DNA of 64,000 bases from contig NZ_MLFS01000008.1 in the NCBI RefSeq assembly GCF_002095485.1, positions 45,786-109,785 of the forward strand. Direction: 5' to 3'. The stretch is from Pantoea wallisii. GTDB taxonomy: Bacteria; Pseudomonadota; Gammaproteobacteria; Enterobacterales; Enterobacteriaceae. How positions within the stretch are numbered: position 1 is the stretch's first letter; every line of letters starts with the position of its first letter. Positions 60,353-64,000 of this stretch are shown here, in pieces. Made by a program: the position numbers and the translations under genes. Under the pieces are notes generated by a model. It had not been told where the DNA came from, did no database searches, and saw only the letters and a list, made by a program, of their open reading frames with translations.

Positions 60353-61480
60353 ATGTTCTGTCCGGTCATTGAGCTGGCTCAGCAGCTTATACGTCGCCCG
60401 TCTCTCAGCCCGGATGATGCCGGTTGCCAGGCCATGTTGATTGCGCGCCTGGAAGCGATCGGCTTTCAGGTTGAGCAGATGCACATCGGCGATACGCTTA
60501 ATTTCTGGGCAACGCGCGGCCAGGGCGAAACGCTGGCGTTTGCCGGCCATACCGACGTCGTGCCGCCGGGTGACGCGAACCGCTGGATCAGCCCGCCTTT
60601 TGAACCCTCTATCCGGGACGGCATGCTGTTTGGTCGCGGCGCAGCAGATATGAAAGGCTCGCTGGCGGCCATGGTGGTGGCGGCCGAGCGCTTTGTTGCC
60701 GCACATCCTCGCCATAAGGGCCGCCTGGCGTTCCTGATTACCTCTGATGAAGAAGCCAGCGCGGTGAACGGTACGGTGAAAGTGGTTGAGCGCCTGATGG
60801 CGCGCAACGAGCGCATGGATTACTGCCTGGTGGGCGAGCCGTCGAGTACGGAAGTGGTTGGCGATGTGGTGAAGAATGGTCGCCGCGGCTCAATGACCGC
60901 GAATCTGACGATTCACGGCGTGCAGGGTCATGTCGCCTATCCGCATCTGGCGGACAATCCGGTGCACCGCGCGATGCCGGCACTCAATGAGCTGGTCGCC
61001 ACTGAGTGGGATCAGGGCAACGCATTTTTCCCGCCAACCAGCATGCAGATTGCAAATGTGCAGGCCGGCACCGGCAGCAACAACGTGATTCCGGGCGAGT
61101 TTTTTGTACAGTTCAACTTCCGCTTCAGCACTGAATTGACGGATCAGATGATCAAAGAGCGCGTCGCGGCGCTGCTGGATCGTCACCAGCTGCGCTATAC
61201 GCTGGAGTGGAATGTTTCCGGGCAGCCCTTCCTGACATCACGCGGCAATCTGGTTGATGCCGTGGTTAACGCCGTCGCGCACTATAATGAGATCAAGCCG
61301 CAGCTGTTAACCACCGGCGGCACCTCAGACGGACGCTTTATTGCCCGTATGGGCGCGCAGGTTGTGGAGCTGGGCCCGGTGAATGCCACTATTCATAAAA
61401 TTAATGAGTGTGTGAAAGCATCAGATCTGCAGCTGCTGAGCCGCATGTACCAACGCATTATGGAACAGCTGATCGCCTGA
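60353..61480 (+). CDS. dapE: N-succinyl-L,L-diaminopimelate desuccinylase
   Basis: Di-zinc hydrolase that releases succinate and L,L-diaminopimelate in lysine and peptidoglycan synthesis. 375 aa, equal to E. coli DapE, starting at 60353 right after the yffB stop. Metal ligands are visible in FAGHTDVV (His66), GRGAADMKG (Asp99), the catalytic base region SDEEASA (Glu133-134), and the C-terminal histidine in [10 protein letters not shown]. Essential in most Gram-negative bacteria. Confidence 0.97.
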   Translation: MFCPVIELAQQLIRRPSLSPDDAGCQAMLIARLEAIGFQVEQMHIGDTLNFWATRGQGETLAFAGHTDVVPPGDANRWISPPFEPSIRDGMLFGRGAADMKGSLAAMVVAAERFVAAHPRHKGRLAFLITSDEEASAVNGTVKVVERLMARNERMDYCLVGEPSSTEVVGDVVKNGRRGSMTANLTIHGVQGHVAYPHLADNPVHRAMPALNELVATEWDQGNAFFPPTSMQIANVQAGTGSNNVIPGEFFVQFNFRFSTELTDQMIKERVAALLDRHQLRYTLEWNVSGQPFLTSRGNLVDAVVNAVAHYNEIKPQLLTTGGTSDGRFIARMGAQVVELGPVNATIHKINECVKASDLQLLSRMYQRIMEQLIA

Positions 61481-61503
61481 TCTTACGCAAAAGGAGACGT
61501 GTC

Positions 61504-61692
61504 ATGGAGTGGTTAAAAGAGTACTGGTGGGTGCTGATTATCCTGCTGATGGTCGGTATTTTGATGAACGTTTACAAAGACCTGAAACGTATCGATCATA
61601 AAAAATACATGGATAACAAACCGGAACTGCCGCCGCATCGCGACTTTAACGATAAGTGGGACGATGAAGACGACTGGCCGAAGAAGAAGTAA
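61504..61692 (+). CDS. ypfN: Small membrane protein YpfN
   Basis: 62-aa protein with one N-terminal transmembrane helix ([17 protein letters not shown]) and an acidic, lysine-ended cytoplasmic tail ([16 protein letters not shown]), matching E. coli YpfN (66 aa). AAAGGAG precedes the ATG 23 bp after dapE, so it is the last gene of yffB-dapE-ypfN. Function unknown. Confidence 0.93.
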   Translation: MEWLKEYWWVLIILLMVGILMNVYKDLKRIDHKKYMDNKPELPPHRDFNDKWDDEDDWPKKK

Positions 61693-61717
61693 TCACGGCC
61701 AGATATATTGCAAAACA

Positions 61718-61743
61718 CAGGGGCGCTATGCAGAGCGCCCCTG
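61718..61743. terminator. Bidirectional terminator between ypfN and ypfH
   Basis: Perfect 10-bp stem CAGGGGCGCT / AGCGCCCCTG with a 6-nt loop between two convergent genes. The minus-strand side is followed by TGTTTTGC, a fair T-tract for ypfH; the plus-strand side has none. Confidence 0.7.
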
Positions 61744-61765
61744 ACGCAGGCCGTAATCCACCCAG

Positions 61766-62461
61766 CTATATCATCATGATCACATCATCATCGCCGGGCT
61801 TCGCGCCGCTGAGCGCCTCATCAAAATAGCGGCGCGGCACGGTGTAGCGCAGATGATCCAGCGCCAGCTGCATGCTCCGATCATCAATGGCGTGCGGTAA
61901 ATCGTCCACGATATCCAGCGTCACATCACCGCCAAGCGCGGTTAAGCGCTGCATCGCCTGTTGTGCGTGCTGTAGCGGCACCTGCTCATCATAATCCCCA
62001 TGAATCAGATGAATGGTATTACGCGTAGTGGCGCGCTCCGGCAGCGTGGCGTAGCGCCCGCTAAAGACAATCGCACGTCCGGCAAGGTCCGGCTGCGCTT
62101 TCACCCCTTCCAGCACCATCATGCCGCCCTGTGAGAAGCCCACCAGCGCGGTCGCTTCCGGACGCACACCCGTTGCCTGCTGCCAGTGGTGGACCGACTC
62201 AATGAACGACGGCATTACGGCATTCACGCCCTGCTGCTCGGAGCGGTCGTGTGCCGGGATATCCGCAAACCACTGGCGCCCCTGCGGCGCACTGCCGGCA
62301 TGGGGCGCGCCAACCGCGACAACCTGCGCCTCAGGAAACGCTTTGGCGAACCAGCTGCCAATCTGCGCCATCGAATTCGGGTTATCGTTAACGCCGTGGT
62401 ACAGCAGAAACAGCTGCGCGGGGTTAGCCGGCTGCTGAACAATCACATAATGTAGTGCCAT
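61766..62461 (-). CDS. ypfH: Carboxylesterase YpfH
   Basis: Cytoplasmic alpha/beta-hydrolase of 231 aa (E. coli 232). The nucleophile elbow is GFSQGG, the oxyanion segment is LYHGVNDNP, and the catalytic aspartate/histidine come from IHGDYDEQVP and DLPHAIDDRS. E. coli YpfH hydrolyses short-chain esters; the natural substrate is unknown. A strong AAGGAGG site precedes the ATG. Confidence 0.95.
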   Translation of the reverse strand: MALHYVIVQQPANPAQLFLLYHGVNDNPNSMAQIGSWFAKAFPEAQVVAVGAPHAGSAPQGRQWFADIPAHDRSEQQGVNAVMPSFIESVHHWQQATGVRPEATALVGFSQGGMMVLEGVKAQPDLAGRAIVFSGRYATLPERATTRNTIHLIHGDYDEQVPLQHAQQAMQRLTALGGDVTLDIVDDLPHAIDDRSMQLALDHLRYTVPRRYFDEALSGAKPGDDDVIMMI

Positions 62462-62534
62462 AAGATCCTCCTTACATCACTATACGCCGCTGGTCTCAGA
62501 GTGATATTGGGAAAATTTGAACGAGATAATGGAT

Positions 62535-64000
62535 TTATTGCAATGATGCCAGCCGTTGCTGCCAGTGCACCGCTGCGCTGGCATCCAGCTGCGTGAGCGC
62601 GGCAGCCGCCTCAGCACGCAGCTGCAGCATGAGCGCCTTACGCCCGCCCAGCCCCCTCTGGTGGGCCACTTCACTCAGCGCTTGTTTTTGCACAAGTAGC
62701 GCCTGTAACAGAGGCGACGGGGCGTGCCTGACCAGCCTTTGCAGGGCGGGATAGCTGGCTTCAAAGGGGCGTTGCGCCCAGGCAAATCCGGCCAGCAGAG
62801 GCCAGTCGTCAGCGTTTAACCGCTGATCTGCCGTCTCGTTCAGCTGCTGCGGCAGGTCGATAATCTGCCGCAGCCAGTGTCCGTCACGCGCCAGTCGCTG
62901 CGCCGCCTGCTGTTGCAGCTGCAGGCCAGCTGGCGTAAGCGCCAGCATCGCCATGGCCGCATAGCAACCGCTGCTGGCTTCACGCTGCGAACCAATGCGC
63001 GCCAGGGTAAAACCGCAGGCGCGCCAGAACTGCCACAGCGGTTCGGTATAACCAAAACTGACCGACAGGTAATCACAGCCCTGCGCCTGCTGCCGGGCAG
63101 CGCGCACCAGTGCTTTGCCCAAACCGCGCTGGCGTTGTGCTGCAGCTACGGCAATCCGGCTGATGCGCAGCGAACGCAGCGTAGCCGCCCGGGTAAAGCC
63201 GGCATGCGCCGCCAGCGATTGCGCCACCAGATTGCCGCGCGGGCGCCGCCATCCGGCCCAGACGGCATGGGCTAACGCGGCATCCAGTCCGCCCTCCTCC
63301 ACCAGCCACAACGCGCCGGTCACCGCGCCCCCCTGCGCGGCAAGCCAGACATGCATCCCGGGCGCATCCAGCAGCCGGCGCAAATCGAGCGGCGAGGTGC
63401 GATAGTGCGCGCTCGCCAGCAGACGATAGCCAGCGTGCAGCTCGCTCAGGTGCTGCTCCGGCGTTGCAGGGAAGAGCACCACATCGTCCTGCTGCGGACA
63501 CGCCTGCGCATCCTCAAACAGCAGTGCCCGGCTCAGCCACTGCTCCAGCGGATCGTGCACAGACCAGCGTAGCGGCTCATCGAGCTGGAAATGGCGCACA
63601 TCCGGCAATGTCGCGCAGAAGCGCAGCATAAATCCGCGCCCGGTGCCCTCATAGCCCTGCACCGTGGTGGTCAATAATACGCGCGGAAAACGCTGCACCA
63701 GCTGCTGTAACAGCGGTGCCGGAATGGCCGCCGCTTCATCCACAATCAGCCACTCTGCCTGTGGCGTCTCCGGCGCGGCCAGAATGGCGTCCGGCGCCAT
63801 AAAGTGAAAGTGATCACCGGCAAACGCTGCCAGCACAGCAGTCGACACTTTGGCCGGCGCGGTAACCAGTGCACGCGCATGATGGCGCGCCAGCATGCCG
63901 GCCAGCGCCGATTTCCCCCGGCCACGCGCGGCCGTGATCACCGCTACGCCAGCGGGCATCGCCAGCAGTTGCTCAAGGATATGCGCCTGCTGCCGCGGCG
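62535..64000 (-). CDS. tmcA: tRNA(Met) cytidine acetyltransferase TmcA (N-terminus beyond the window)
   Basis: Uses acetyl-CoA and ATP to make N4-acetylcytidine at the wobble position 34 of elongator tRNA-Met. The open frame runs to the window edge; 487 of about 670 residues are visible. The helicase-like part starts with Walker A AARGRGKSAL and has DEAAAIPAPLL; a GNAT acetyltransferase part has RGLGKALVRAARQQ, and the C-terminal part binds tRNA. Position next to ypfH is conserved in E. coli. Confidence 0.95.
   Translation of the reverse strand, partial: PRQQAHILEQLLAMPAGVAVITAARGRGKSALAGMLARHHARALVTAPAKVSTAVLAAFAGDHFHFMAPDAILAAPETPQAEWLIVDEAAAIPAPLLQQLVQRFPRVLLTTTVQGYEGTGRGFMLRFCATLPDVRHFQLDEPLRWSVHDPLEQWLSRALLFEDAQACPQQDDVVLFPATPEQHLSELHAGYRLLASAHYRTSPLDLRRLLDAPGMHVWLAAQGGAVTGALWLVEEGGLDAALAHAVWAGWRRPRGNLVAQSLAAHAGFTRAATLRSLRISRIAVAAAQRQRGLGKALVRAARQQAQGCDYLSVSFGYTEPLWQFWRACGFTLARIGSQREASSGCYAAMAMLALTPAGLQLQQQAAQRLARDGHWLRQIIDLPQQLNETADQRLNADDWPLLAGFAWAQRPFEASYPALQRLVRHAPSPLLQALLVQKQALSEVAHQRGLGGRKALMLQLRAEAAAALTQLDASAAVHWQQRLASLQ

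Overview
The window is chromosomal DNA from a member of the Enterobacterales, most likely Erwiniaceae (Pantoea/Erwinia/Mixta-like). Almost every housekeeping gene has a close Escherichia coli counterpart, often in E. coli order: ptsI-crr, cysM-cysAWTP, yfeX-yfeY-ypeA-amiA-hemF, maeB, talA-tktB, acrD-ypfM-yffB-dapE-ypfN-ypfH-tmcA. The base composition is GC-rich and short palindromic intergenic repeats are scattered between operons. The genus is an inference.

Region 1 (1-20.6 kb) is core metabolism. It holds the end of the PTS operon, a CpxA/CpxR-like two-component system, the sulfate/thiosulfate uptake operon with cysteine synthase B, envelope and heme genes (yfeX, yfeY, ypeA, amiA, hemF), malic enzyme maeB, the non-oxidative pentose phosphate pair talA-tktB, ampH and a DUF1176 gene. 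Region 2 (20.6-29.0 kb) is an eight-gene rare-sugar operon: DeoR-type regulator, ribose-type ABC importer with two permeases, AlsE-like epimerase, ROK kinase and PfkB kinase. A CRP-like site inside a long inverted repeat lies upstream. Region 3 (29.1-42.3 kb) holds nudK, a periplasmic nitrate reductase operon napFDABC without napGH, ansP, a BhsA-like small protein, the nitrate sensor pair narQ-narP, and acrD.

Region 4 (42.28-59.48 kb) is the striking accessory part: a 17-kb genomic island inserted at the 3' end of acrD and bounded by 115-bp direct repeats (114/115 identical) that duplicate the last 22 acrD codons and its terminator. It encodes a three-component insecticidal-type Tc toxin complex (TcA, TcB, TcC/TccC) on the minus strand. 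Divergently, it encodes a winged-helix regulator and a phage-like lysis cassette of holin, M15 endopeptidase and lipoprotein/spanin. This matches the holin/endolysin/spanin ('type 10') release systems linked to Tc toxins in Yersinia. The TcC cargo looks like a papain-fold Cys-His-Asp enzyme, but an in-frame ochre codon separates the Cys half from the His/Asp half.

Region 5 (59.5-64 kb) resumes the core order ypfM-yffB-dapE-ypfN-ypfH-tmcA; tmcA runs off the end. Six otherwise conserved genes (the CpxA-like kinase, DUF1176, ROK kinase, napA, acrD, tcA) each carry one apparent 1-bp deletion in a short G/C run. Restoring one base gives full-length proteins in every case, so these are probably consensus errors in the sequence rather than six real pseudogenes. 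No tRNA, rRNA, CRISPR array, integrase or transposase was seen.
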